This document shows positions 1 to 7,297 of a DNA stretch of 64,000 bases, piece by piece. Location of the stretch: the NCBI RefSeq assembly GCF_024832785.1, contig NZ_CP116615.1:2852001-2916000 (forward strand), given 5' to 3'. The stretch is from Fontisphaera persica (GTDB taxonomy: Bacteria > Verrucomicrobiota > Verrucomicrobiia > Limisphaerales > Fontisphaeraceae). A model generated the notes under the pieces. The model had not been told where the DNA came from. It saw nothing but the letters and a program-made list of their open reading frames with translations, and made no database searches. Numbering within the stretch: the stretch's first letter is position 1; each line of letters begins with the position of its first letter. Made by a program: the position numbers and the translations under genes.

Positions 1-714
1 GAGGAGGTCCGACAGCAACGGACTGGAGAGCAGGAGCTTCATGTTGGCAAACAACCGCCGCTCCTGCTCGCGCTGGCCAATCGCAATCAGGTTGGCCATT
101 TCAAAATCCGCCGGCCAGTTGACATCCACCGACTCCAAGGGGTCCAGAGGCAGGAGATAGGGATGATTGCCAATCCGCCGACCCGTGGCCAGGGCGGCTT
201 CACGCCGCATGACATACAGCCCCATGGATTCGACGATGGTATCCTCCAAATCCGCACTGTTGGGAATGTGTTCCAGGTTGTAGAGGGGCCGCCCATTCTC
301 CCACCGGTATTGTTTCTCCTTGCGCACCGCCACCACCGAGTCGTAACTCGCATCCGTTTTGAGCACTTCGATGGCCCGCTCAATCGTTTGCGGGCGGATG
401 AAGGGCGAGGTGCACAGCAGTTGCACACAAATATCCGCATCGCAATGCCGCACCTCATTCAAGAACAACTGATGCCCATCGGTCTTGTTGGAGGCCAGCA
501 ACGGGTCGCGCCGCAGGATACGACACTTGACCTCGCCGGCGAGCGCTTCGATTTGGGCTGATTCCGTGTCCAGCCACACTTCATCCACCGACGGACACGC
601 CAGCAACTTGCGCAAACCGCGCAAAAAAAGCGGCTCGCCGTCCAGCAGCATGGTGTTTTTGTTGGGCAACCGGTCACTCGATCCCTTGGCAGGCAGAAAG
701 GCGGCGACTTTCAT
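1..714 (-). CDS. Acylneuraminate-type cytidylyltransferase, 3' end outside window
   Basis: The frame is open from an ATG at 714 to the window edge (238 codons, C-terminus missing). The N-terminus AAFLPAKGSSDRLPNKN matches the nucleotide-binding signature of CMP-sugar synthetases (NeuA/PseF/KdsB type), which activate acidic sugars with CTP. Family features further on are an LLCTSPFIRP segment and a DPLESVDVNWPADFE segment. The gene lies just downstream of flagellin on the same strand, separated by a strong hairpin. By analogy with Campylobacter and Aeromonas a role in flagellin glycosylation (pseudaminic or legionaminic acid) is plausible, but surface polysaccharide synthesis is equally possible. 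The sugar specificity cannot be read from the sequence. Confidence 0.8.
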   Translation of the reverse strand, partial: MKVAAFLPAKGSSDRLPNKNTMLLDGEPLFLRGLRKLLACPSVDEVWLDTESAQIEALAGEVKCRILRRDPLLASNKTDGHQLFLNEVRHCDADICVQLLCTSPFIRPQTIERAIEVLKTDASYDSVVAVRKEKQYRWENGRPLYNLEHIPNSADLEDTIVESMGLYVMRREAALATGRRIGNHPYLLPLDPLESVDVNWPADFEMANLIAIGQREQERRLFANMKLLLSSPLLSDLL

Positions 715-780
715 GGCAGGAAATGGTGTGCAGCAACCCTTGAGAATCGAATCCACTGACCCGCGCCGGCCCATCAGCGC

Positions 781-816
781 ACGGCGCCGCCTCCGGATGG
801 GACGGGGCGGCGCCGT
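781..816 (-). terminator. Strong GC-rich hairpin after flagellin
   Basis: ACGGCGCCGCC at 781-791 pairs perfectly with GGCGGCGCCGT at 806-816, an 11-bp stem with a 14-nt loop, located between the flagellin stop and the next start. No T-run follows on the minus strand, so it is not a textbook intrinsic terminator. It may stabilise the abundant flagellin mRNA 3' end and reduce read-through. Confidence 0.55.
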
Positions 817-831
817 CAGCCTGGGTTGAGG

Positions 832-1635
832 TTACTGCAACAGGCGCAGCACGCTCTGCGGCAGTTGGTTGGCCTGCGCGAGCATGGCCGTGCCGCTTTG
901 CACCAGGATGTTGTTGCGGGCGTACTCGGTGGATTCCTCCGCCACATCCACGTCGCGGATGCGCGAGCTGGCGGCGTTCATGTTTTCCTTGACCAGGACG
1001 AGCTGGTCAATGGTGGCCTGCAAGCGGGTCTGGTTGGCGCCAATCTTGGCGCGGTCTTCCGCCAACTGGCTGATGGCGGCTTTGACCTTGTCCAGGGCAT
1101 CTGCGGCCCCGGTGGTGGTGGACACATTGGAGGCGATGGCGTCGTCGTAGGCCGTGACGCCAAGGTCCGTGCCGTTCATATTGAAGGTGTTGCCCTCCGC
1201 GTCAATGGTGACGCTCAAGGGGCTGCCCGTGAACAGGCTCACGCCGTTGAAATCCTTGGTGGCGGTATTCTCGATGAAACGGCCCAGTTCCTCGAATTCC
1301 TTCTGGTACAGCGCCCGGTCGGCGTTCGTCTTGGTGACGTCCTGCGCCAGGATGGCCAGCTCGCTCATGCGGTCCAGCGCCTTGGCCACTTTCTTAAGGT
1401 AGCCGTCCTGGGTCTGGGTGAAGGACAAGGCATTGAGCACGTTGGATTTGGCGGCGCCGAGACGGTTAATCTGGGCGTCCATGCGGTTGCTCACGGCCAG
1501 GCCGGCGGCATCGTCCGCCGGGTCCACAATCTTGGACCCGGAGCTTAAGCGTGCCAGCGACTTGCCGAGCAGTTCCTGACTCTTTTGCAGGTTCGAAGCG
1601 GCGACCTGCGCGTGGATGTTGGTGTTGATGACCAT
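832..1635 (-). CDS. fliC: Flagellin
   Basis: 267-aa flagellin, the subunit of the extracellular filament exported by the flagellar type III system. The N-terminal D0/D1 signature MVINTNIHAQVAASNL and LSSGSKIVDPADDAAGLAVS and the C-terminal half (SSRIRDVDVAEESTEYARNNIL, then LAQANQLPQSVLRLLQ) are both intact. The short middle (about residues 130-185) means the surface D2/D3 domains are essentially absent. The start ATG lies 2 nt after the csrA stop and its Shine-Dalgarno CAGGAAG sits inside the csrA coding sequence, so translational coupling and CsrA repression are likely. It is the only flagellin in the window. Confidence 0.96.
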   Translation of the reverse strand: MVINTNIHAQVAASNLQKSQELLGKSLARLSSGSKIVDPADDAAGLAVSNRMDAQINRLGAAKSNVLNALSFTQTQDGYLKKVAKALDRMSELAILAQDVTKTNADRALYQKEFEELGRFIENTATKDFNGVSLFTGSPLSVTIDAEGNTFNMNGTDLGVTAYDDAIASNVSTTTGAADALDKVKAAISQLAEDRAKIGANQTRLQATIDQLVLVKENMNAASSRIRDVDVAEESTEYARNNILVQSGTAMLAQANQLPQSVLRLLQ

Positions 1636-1637
1636 AG

Positions 1638-1949
1638 TTACTTCCTGTTGATGGTTTGTGGGTTGGGTTCAGTGTTTAACGTCCTGCTATGACACTCACA
1701 GGGCCGTGCTTTTGTTCGGGCAGAAGGCGCCGTTTCCGGCCGCAATTTCGGAATGGCCGGCCGGCCACTGGTCAACGCTTCCCTGTTGTTGTTCTGGATT
1801 TCCCGGTACACCTCCTCGCGGTGCACCGGCACATCGGAAGGCGCCTGTATGCCCACTTTCACCACGTCGCCTTCCACCCGGACAATCTTCACCGTAATGC
1901 GCCCGGCGATGATGATGCTTTCGCCGATTTTGCGTGAGAGAATCAACAT
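1638..1949 (-). CDS. csrA: Carbon storage/flagellin translational regulator CsrA, C-terminally extended
   Basis: Residues 1-55 are a canonical CsrA (MLILSRKIGESIIIAG, then VKVGIQAPSDVPVHREEVYREI), an RNA-binding homodimer; the Arg of VHREEVY corresponds to the key Arg44. At 103 aa it is about 30-40 residues longer than usual. The extra basic, Pro/Thr-rich tail is encoded by DNA that also carries the flagellin leader and ribosome-binding site. Gene order fliW-csrA-flagellin is the partner-switch module in which FliW sequesters CsrA until free flagellin displaces it. The tail could be functional or simply tolerated because the DNA is constrained by regulation. Confidence 0.95.
   Translation of the reverse strand: MLILSRKIGESIIIAGRITVKIVRVEGDVVKVGIQAPSDVPVHREEVYREIQNNNREALTSGRPAIPKLRPETAPSARTKARPCECHSRTLNTEPNPQTINRK
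1641..1688 (-). promoter_or_regulatory. Two putative CsrA-binding GGA motifs in the flagellin leader
   Basis: On the minus strand ACAGGAAG (1641-1648) covers the flagellin Shine-Dalgarno and AGCAGGAC (1681-1688) lies about 40 nt upstream. Both carry the GGA core of the CsrA consensus (about ACARGGAUG). Two such sites, one over the SD, match the hag leader architecture described in Bacillus subtilis. Both sites lie inside the csrA reading frame. Assignment is by motif only. Confidence 0.5.
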
Positions 1950-1987
1950 AGATCATGGCGCAGGTTAAAGGTTTGGAATGGCCGTTT

Positions 1988-2419
1988 TCATTCACCCACG
2001 GCCAGAGGATGGTTGACAGGATACTCCGCCGCGTTATGCGGGATGACCTGTTTGCCCACCAGCGTCCGCCGGTTGATCACCAGCGGCCCTTTCAAATTTA
2101 CCGTGGCACGGGTCGGCCCACGCACTGTCACAATGTTCAGCACCAGAGCATCTTCGGGCGATTGCAGCCCTAAAAATTCCACGTCTTCGTCACTCAAATC
2201 GGGGGTGTAATTCTCGACCACCGCGGCCGGCGGCACGACCACGAAAGCCAGGTTGGGTTCGTCCACCACCTGCAGCCACAAGAACGGCGCTTCCTCCGGC
2301 GACCCCAGCAGGACGTATTGTTTGAGGTTCTCAAAACCTAACAGCCCAGCGGGGAAATGGAGCACCTGGTTGGCATCTGCCGCCCACGGCCTGGCTTCAA
2401 CTGTTTCGGCAACTTTCAT
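1988..2419 (-). CDS. fliW: Flagellar assembly factor FliW
   Basis: 143-aa FliW, the antagonist of CsrA and sensor of cytoplasmic flagellin. The family signature is clear: FPAGLLGFENLKQYVLL near the N-terminus, then FLWLQVVDEPNLAFVVV and LNIVTVRG...ATVNLKGPLVINRRT near the C-terminus. The ATG at 2419 is chosen over an upstream extension to 2557 because the family begins about there, the extension has no homology, and a -24/-12 promoter-like site lies at 2449-2464, just upstream of this start. It is the first gene of fliW-csrA-fliC, with 38 nt before csrA. Confidence 0.94.
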   Translation of the reverse strand: MKVAETVEARPWAADANQVLHFPAGLLGFENLKQYVLLGSPEEAPFLWLQVVDEPNLAFVVVPPAAVVENYTPDLSDEDVEFLGLQSPEDALVLNIVTVRGPTRATVNLKGPLVINRRTLVGKQVIPHNAAEYPVNHPLAVGE

Positions 2420-2448
2420 ATCGTTACTTCGTTGCTGGGCGAAGGGTA

Positions 2449-2464
2449 AGCAGCAGCCGTGCCA
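2449..2464 (-). promoter_or_regulatory. Candidate sigma-54 (-24/-12) promoter for fliW-csrA-fliC
   Basis: The minus strand reads TGGCACGGCTGCTGCT: a perfect -24 box TGGCAC, GG-N10-GC spacing, and a -12 box CTGCT close to TTGCT. The expected start site lies about 20 nt upstream of the fliW ATG. The same motif and geometry occur upstream of flgB. The prediction is by eye. Confidence 0.5.
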
Positions 2465-2647
2465 GCCAGAAAAAACCAGCGTTTTCCTGCGGTTTTTCGC
2501 GGTTTTTCGCGGTTTTTGGTCCCCGCCAGCCTGTTGGGCAACTCTTGCCCAGCCCACCTGGCTGGGAAAATAAGACCGGGGAGACCGGCCATTTTTGCCG
2601 GGCTGCAGCTCCTGGCCGGGGGCCTCTCCTTTTTCTTCAGGGAGTTC

Positions 2648-2675
2648 TCAAGTTCGCAGCTTGGGCTGCCGATAG
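2648..2675 (+). promoter_or_regulatory. Candidate sigma-28 (FliA) promoter for cheD-HDOD
   Basis: TCAAGTTC, 12 nt, GCCGATAG closely matches the flagellar consensus TAAAGTTT-N11-GCCGATAA. It lies about 120 nt upstream of the cheD start and rules out the longer upstream reading frame as the translated form. Confidence 0.6.
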
Positions 2676-2793
2676 TGTTACTGGGCCAAACCCATGGCAG
2701 GAGGCCGGTGGCTTGCGTTTCAGCCCGGACTGGAAATTCATTCACCTCCCGGGCGAGGGGCCGCTGGCTGGGGATGCCGCATCGGCAAAGGTT

Positions 2794-3291
2794 ATGTTAA
2801 GAGACAAAATAGTGGCGCTGGGCAGCATGAGCGTGGAAAACCGTCCCCTCTGCACTTTGCATACCCCTCCCTTGGGGACGGCGGTGGCCGTCGCCATTTT
2901 TGACCCCGTGAATTCCGTGGGCGGCCTGCTGGCCTGCATTCTGCCGGACTCGACACTGGATGAAGCCCGTGGCCTTGACCAGCCTTGTCTATTTGTGGAT
3001 ACGGGGTTGCAGGCGTTGTTGAATGAATTTACCCGCCAGGGCGGCCAACTGTCCCAAGCCCACCTTCATGCAGCCGGGGGCATGGAAGTCATTGATGGGG
3101 AAAAAGCCTATGACCTGGGGCCGCGCAATGCCCAAATGCTGCAAAACCTTCTGCCCGTGTACGGTTTGACCCTGGCAAGTGCGGAGCTGGGAGGTTATTT
3201 CAGTGTTTCCTTGTCGCTGGATTTGGATACAGGCGAAATCGTGGTCAAACGTCCCGGCCAACAAACCAAGCCCGACTTATGCAGGAAATAG
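2794..3291 (+). CDS. cheD: CheD-like chemotaxis protein lacking catalytic Cys and His
   Basis: 165-aa protein with the CheD fold signature along its length: LGTAVAVAIFDPVNSVGG, ILPDS, LHAAGGMEVIDGEKAYDLGPRN, and a C-terminal SLDLDTGEIVVKRPG. CheD normally deamidates receptor glutamines. Aligned without gaps to the Thermotoga enzyme (from memory), the catalytic Cys of LGSC is Ala here (LGTA, residue about 30) and the catalytic His 17 residues later is also Ala (LLACILP); the assisting Thr remains. It is therefore probably a pseudoenzyme that binds receptors, or CheC/FliY-type partners, without deamidating. The start ATG follows AAAGG and overlaps no other gene; the stop overlaps the HDOD gene by 13 nt. 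Confidence 0.8.
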   Translation: MLRDKIVALGSMSVENRPLCTLHTPPLGTAVAVAIFDPVNSVGGLLACILPDSTLDEARGLDQPCLFVDTGLQALLNEFTRQGGQLSQAHLHAAGGMEVIDGEKAYDLGPRNAQMLQNLLPVYGLTLASAELGGYFSVSLSLDLDTGEIVVKRPGQQTKPDLCRK

Positions 3292-4127
3292 ACGATTTTA
3301 TAGCCAGTGCCCGGCACCTGCCCCCGGCGCCGCAAGTTTTGCCACGGTTGATGCAGACCTTGGCCACGCCCAACGTGCCGTTGAGCGATGTCATTCAACT
3401 CATCAACGTGGACCCAGGCCTCACGGCCAGCGTCCTGCAACGCTGCAACAGCGCCTATTTCCGCGGCAGCTTGCCGGCGGAAACCGTTTTTGAGGCAGTC
3501 ACCCGCCTGGGTTTCAACCAGATTTTCCGGCTCGTCACCTCCCTCAGCGGCACGCAGCTTTTCAAAGGCTCGCATCAATCCTATGGCCTGAAAGAAGATG
3601 AACTGTGGAAACACAGCCTGACGGCCGCCGCTGCCGCCCAGGTCATCGCGCAAGACCTGGGGGATGACGAAAACGTCGCCTTCACCGCCGCCCTGCTGCA
3701 TGATGTCGGCAAAATTGTGCTGGCCCAGGTGCTCGAGCACATCTACGACCGTCTGGTGCAGGAAATCGAGAGCCGTCCGTGCGACGCCGCCGATACGGAA
3801 AAACAATTACTCGGTGTGCACCATGGCGAAGTTGGCGGGCGCCTGCTGGCCCAGTGGAAATTCCCTCCCCACCTGGTGGCGGCCGTCTGGAGCCATCACC
3901 AGCCAGAAGCGGCCGGCCCGCATAAACGCCTGGCCTCCATTGTGCACATCGCCAACCTCACCGCCTATTTCCTGGGCAGCGGCTATGGTTACCAGGCCTT
4001 CGCCCTGCGGGGCAGTCCGTCCGCGCTGGAAGTCCTGAACATCACCTCAGACCAGATTCCTGCTTACGTTCTCCGCACCAGGGATTTAATCGAGTCCATC
4101 TTCGCCCTCCTGCGGTTGCACAATTAA
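3279..4127 (+). CDS. HDOD domain signalling protein
   Basis: 282 aa, almost entirely one HDOD domain: PQVLPRLMQTLATPNVPLSDVIQLINVDPGL at the start, LLHDVGKIVL in the middle, VHHGEVGGRLLAQWKFP and WSHHQPE further on. HDOD proteins resemble HD phosphohydrolases but usually lack activity and act as signalling scaffolds in motility, c-di-GMP and stress circuits. The HD-like motif here is HDVGK. The start overlaps the cheD stop by 13 nt, so the two are co-translated and probably share the sigma-28-like promoter, which ties this protein to motility. No separate output domain is present. Confidence 0.9.
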   Translation: MQEIDDFIASARHLPPAPQVLPRLMQTLATPNVPLSDVIQLINVDPGLTASVLQRCNSAYFRGSLPAETVFEAVTRLGFNQIFRLVTSLSGTQLFKGSHQSYGLKEDELWKHSLTAAAAAQVIAQDLGDDENVAFTAALLHDVGKIVLAQVLEHIYDRLVQEIESRPCDAADTEKQLLGVHHGEVGGRLLAQWKFPPHLVAAVWSHHQPEAAGPHKRLASIVHIANLTAYFLGSGYGYQAFALRGSPSALEVLNITSDQIPAYVLRTRDLIESIFALLRLHN

Positions 4128-4255
4128 ATGGCCAGCGGCGGCACGGGATTACCCGCATGCCAGCGACGCCTGCGGTGGAGCGCACAGCACTCCGCACTTT
4201 CCCTAATTTCACGCAATGGACCGGCCGCCCAAGCTGCTCCGGCGGAGGTTTCGTC

Positions 4256-6091
4256 TCACACCGTCCGCTTGTGGTAGTACCACCACTCCCACATCAGCAC
4301 CAGCAACCCCGCCGCCGCCAGCCAGCGCCACAATTCCAAATTGGCCGGCGCCTTGGTCATGGCCGCCGCACGGGTATAGGTGCCCATGACCAGTTCCTCC
4401 CGCGGCGCGGTGGCTGTTTCCTGCGCATCGGCGAGATTGACACAAAACGAAACACGATTGGTGCCGGCCTCCATTTGATACCTACCCACCCGAGTCGTGG
4501 CGCCAAAAACCACTTCGGCGCGGCCGGCCTCGAGCGGCAGGGGTTCTTCGCGTCCATCCGGCAGGATTACCCTGCCCCTGCCGGCCGTGGCCTTGGGCAA
4601 CACCCAGCGCAGCGGTTCACCGGCCTTCACCATCCCCTGTCCCGCCGCGCCCGGCGGATTCAGCCATTCCACGGCATTGGCCATAAAAATGGGAAAGGTA
4701 AATATCAGCGGCCAGTTGCTCTGCAACGGATCAAAGCCCAGCCACAACACCCGATGCCGGTTGATTTCACCGGCGACGATTAAGGGTGTCTCGCGCGTCT
4801 CGACAAGCACCGTGCCCCAAGGAGGCGGGGGCACCGTCAACGCCTCCCGTATCCATACATTATCAAAGCCAACAAACCGCAACACCGGATGGTTGGCCCG
4901 CCAGTCCACGATGGTGGGATTCTGGAGGCTCCCCACCCGCTCAAACCAGTTGGTGCCCTGCACGTGAATGGCCAACAGGCTCGTCTCCGGCCAGGTGGCC
5001 GGCAGGACATTATCCAGCACCACCAAATCATAGCCTGCCGCGTTCCCCCAGAGCTGGGGCTGCACGGCCAACTGCACTGACGGCTGCGCCCGCAAGGCCC
5101 GCTCCAAAAACCGGTTGCCCTGGGTCACCAGCAAGGTCCGCACCGGCCGCGGCAAATGGCTCATCAGCCACAATTGATTGTCCACCGCCAGGTCATCCTC
5201 AGTTTTGATGTGCAGTTGCACCACGCCATCCCGCGGCTGCTGCAAAGTGAACAACACCGGCACGGTATTGGTGGGCGGCGCCATCACCGCCTGCCGCTCC
5301 ACCGCCTGCCCTTCAAAGGCCAGTTCCACCTCCACCACCACCTCATTGGTCATGGGATTGAAAAGCCGCCCGATAACGGCGCGCCGGGCGGGGTCTTCCG
5401 GATGCGCCCGCACATCGCCCCCCACCCAGCCCACATTCCGCCCCCGCTCCCCCACGCGATGATACACCAGCGGCAGGTTGGCATGCGCAAACTCCTCCAG
5501 CCCGGCCGCCGCGCCGTCACTGAACAAATGAATTTCGGCTTCGTTCTGATTGCGGATGAGCGTTTCCGCCATGCGCAACGCCTCCTGCAACCGCGTGGGC
5601 ACATCCGCCGGCGCGCAATCCTGCGCTGCGCGCCGCAGGGCCGGCTTGTGCGAAGTGGCCGATTGTTTGACCACCGTCTGCGCCCCGGCCAGCAGCAGCA
5701 CCACCTGGTCTTCATCCCGCAGGCTGTTCAGCCATTTCAAAAACTCCGCGCGCGCCGCCTCAAAACGATTGGGAGTCACATCGGTGCATTGCATGGAAGC
5801 TGAGCCGTCCAAGATCACCACCCGCAGCCGCGCCAGCTTTTGCTCCCCGCCAAAATAAGGGCGCGTGAGCGCCAGAATCACCAACGTCAGCAACAGCAGT
5901 TGCAGCCACAACAACCAGTTGTGCCGCAATTTCTGAAACGGCCGGCTGGCCTGGGACTCGGCAATGAAGCGCTGCCAAAGCACCGTGCTGGAAACCAGCC
6001 GCACCACGCGCTTGCGCTTGAGCAGATAAAACAACACCACCACCGGCAGCGCCGCCGCAAACACCAACGCCTCCGGCGCCAGCCAGTTCAT
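4256..6091 (-). CDS. BatA-like membrane protein with von Willebrand factor A domain
   Basis: 611 aa. Two N-terminal membrane segments (about residues 5-22 and 55-77) follow the Bacteroides aerotolerance (BatA) N-terminal pattern with LLKRKRVVRLVSSTVLWQRF. A vWA domain follows, with a MIDAS motif DGSAS (about residue 95), then a long periplasmic beta-rich region and a final membrane anchor near the C-terminus (LAAAGLLVLMWEWWYY). Such proteins accompany DUF58 proteins and MoxR ATPases in membrane or metal-insertion assemblies. The ATG at 6091 overlaps the upstream DUF58 gene by 4 nt. A partner moxR gene is not in the window. Confidence 0.88.
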   Translation of the reverse strand: MNWLAPEALVFAAALPVVVLFYLLKRKRVVRLVSSTVLWQRFIAESQASRPFQKLRHNWLLWLQLLLLTLVILALTRPYFGGEQKLARLRVVILDGSASMQCTDVTPNRFEAARAEFLKWLNSLRDEDQVVLLLAGAQTVVKQSATSHKPALRRAAQDCAPADVPTRLQEALRMAETLIRNQNEAEIHLFSDGAAAGLEEFAHANLPLVYHRVGERGRNVGWVGGDVRAHPEDPARRAVIGRLFNPMTNEVVVEVELAFEGQAVERQAVMAPPTNTVPVLFTLQQPRDGVVQLHIKTEDDLAVDNQLWLMSHLPRPVRTLLVTQGNRFLERALRAQPSVQLAVQPQLWGNAAGYDLVVLDNVLPATWPETSLLAIHVQGTNWFERVGSLQNPTIVDWRANHPVLRFVGFDNVWIREALTVPPPPWGTVLVETRETPLIVAGEINRHRVLWLGFDPLQSNWPLIFTFPIFMANAVEWLNPPGAAGQGMVKAGEPLRWVLPKATAGRGRVILPDGREEPLPLEAGRAEVVFGATTRVGRYQMEAGTNRVSFCVNLADAQETATAPREELVMGTYTRAAAMTKAPANLELWRWLAAAGLLVLMWEWWYYHKRTV

Positions 6092-6984
6092 GCCCACACC
6101 TCCGCGGCCCGCAATTGCCGCAGCAACAGCTCCTCCAGCGGCGTGGCTGAGCTTACGCTGAAAAAACTGACCCCGCGCGCCGCACAATACTCGCGCAACC
6201 GTTGCACATACCCTGCCACGGCCTGTTGGTAGGCGCGCAGACGAAACCGGCCAAAGGTCACCTCCTGCACCCCGCCGGTCTCGGCGTCCACCAGCCGCAA
6301 ATCGCCATAAGTGGCCGGCGCCAGTTCCTCCGGCGCCAACACTTGCACCGCGTGCACCTGAAAGCCCCGGCCCACCAGAGCCTTCAACCCCTCCTCGTAA
6401 CCGGCCGGGTCCAGAAAATCGCTGATGACCACCGCCGCCCCCGTCTGCCGCGTCTCCAGGGCCGCCCGGCGCAGCGCCCCGTTCAAGTCCGCCGCCCCGC
6501 CCGGTACAAGCTGCGCCAGCAAATCAAAAAATTGCAGGGCCGATTTGCGTCCCCGCACCATCCGCAACCCCCGCCGTGCCACCGCTTCCTCCGCATGCTC
6601 AGGGAAAACCGCCACACTCACCCGGTCAAACCCGCACAAGGCCACATACCCCATGGCCGCAGCCACTTGCCGCGCATAATCAAACTTGGCCGGCTCCCCG
6701 AAAGCCATGCTCTCGCTGGCATCGAGCAAGATGAGCACTGGCAATTCCCGCTCCTCCTCGTACAATTTCAGAAACAACCGCTCCAGCCGCCCGTAAAGAT
6801 TCCAGTCCAAATACCGCAAATCATCCCCCGCCACATACGGGCGGTAATCCGCAAACTCCACCGAATGACCGCGCGCCCGGCTGCGGCGCTCGCCGCGGGC
6901 GGCGCTTTTGGCGCGGCGGCGCGCAAGGAGCTGAAACTGCTCCAATCGCCTCAGCAACTCCGGACTGAGCAAGGCATTCGACAT
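6088..6984 (-). CDS. DUF58 domain protein
   Basis: 298 aa with the DUF58 core: HSVEFADYRPYVAGDDLRYLDW near residues 40-62, then a vWA-like domain with LILLDASESMAFG and VVISDFLDPAGYE. DUF58 proteins are soluble vWA-like partners of MoxR AAA+ ATPases and are usually encoded between moxR and bat genes. Here the bat-like gene follows with a 4-nt overlap but the usual upstream moxR is absent and the next gene is divergent. The exact molecular role is unknown. Confidence 0.9.
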   Translation of the reverse strand: MSNALLSPELLRRLEQFQLLARRRAKSAARGERRSRARGHSVEFADYRPYVAGDDLRYLDWNLYGRLERLFLKLYEEERELPVLILLDASESMAFGEPAKFDYARQVAAAMGYVALCGFDRVSVAVFPEHAEEAVARRGLRMVRGRKSALQFFDLLAQLVPGGAADLNGALRRAALETRQTGAAVVISDFLDPAGYEEGLKALVGRGFQVHAVQVLAPEELAPATYGDLRLVDAETGGVQEVTFGRFRLRAYQQAVAGYVQRLREYCAARGVSFFSVSSATPLEELLLRQLRAAEVWA

Positions 6985-7297
6985 GGCCTGACCTGCGGTT
7001 GACGTGCCCCAGCTTGCCCCAACCGGCCCTTTCCCGCAATGCCGAACTCCCGCCAGCTATCATGGAGGACGATGTTTTCTGCAGGCGCGGCCAGCGAAAT
7101 CAATCAAGACCCCCCTGGGGCTTCAGCATTCATGCCACCGCCCACCCTGAGTGCTGCGGAGGGGAAAACGGTCCGCAAAGCGCTGGAAATGGAGCCACAA
7201 GGCCCCTTGCGCCACGCAAAAATGCAGTTTTCGCAGAACGCTGACCCAAGTCAAAATTGGTATTGTGGACAAAAGAAGGTTAATATAAATTGGCTTT
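6985..7297. other. Divergent intergenic region with possible sigma-70 promoter
   Basis: No gene is supported. TTGGTA (7257-7262), an 18-nt spacer and TAATAT (7281-7286) form a plausible plus-strand housekeeping promoter for the regulator starting at 7298. If that is right, the transcript would have almost no 5' leader. No repeats of the families seen elsewhere are present. Confidence 0.4.

Larger units (their letters stand above)
2420..2793. other. Divergent intergenic region between fliW and cheD
   Basis: No credible gene. It holds the fliW promoter candidate, a 10-bp tandem repeat (GCGGTTTTTC, about three copies at 2489-2518), a perfect hairpin TGGGCAACTCTTGCCCA (2534-2550), an overlapping CCCAGCC/GGCTGGG inverted repeat (2548-2566), and the plus-strand sigma-28-like promoter of cheD. 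The plus-strand frame open from 2545 runs through all of this and is treated as untranslated leader. Confidence 0.6.

Noticed and set aside
2545-2793. N-terminal extension of cheD
   Set aside because: It would start upstream of the sigma-28-like promoter and has no CheD homology; the ATG at 2794 fits the family.
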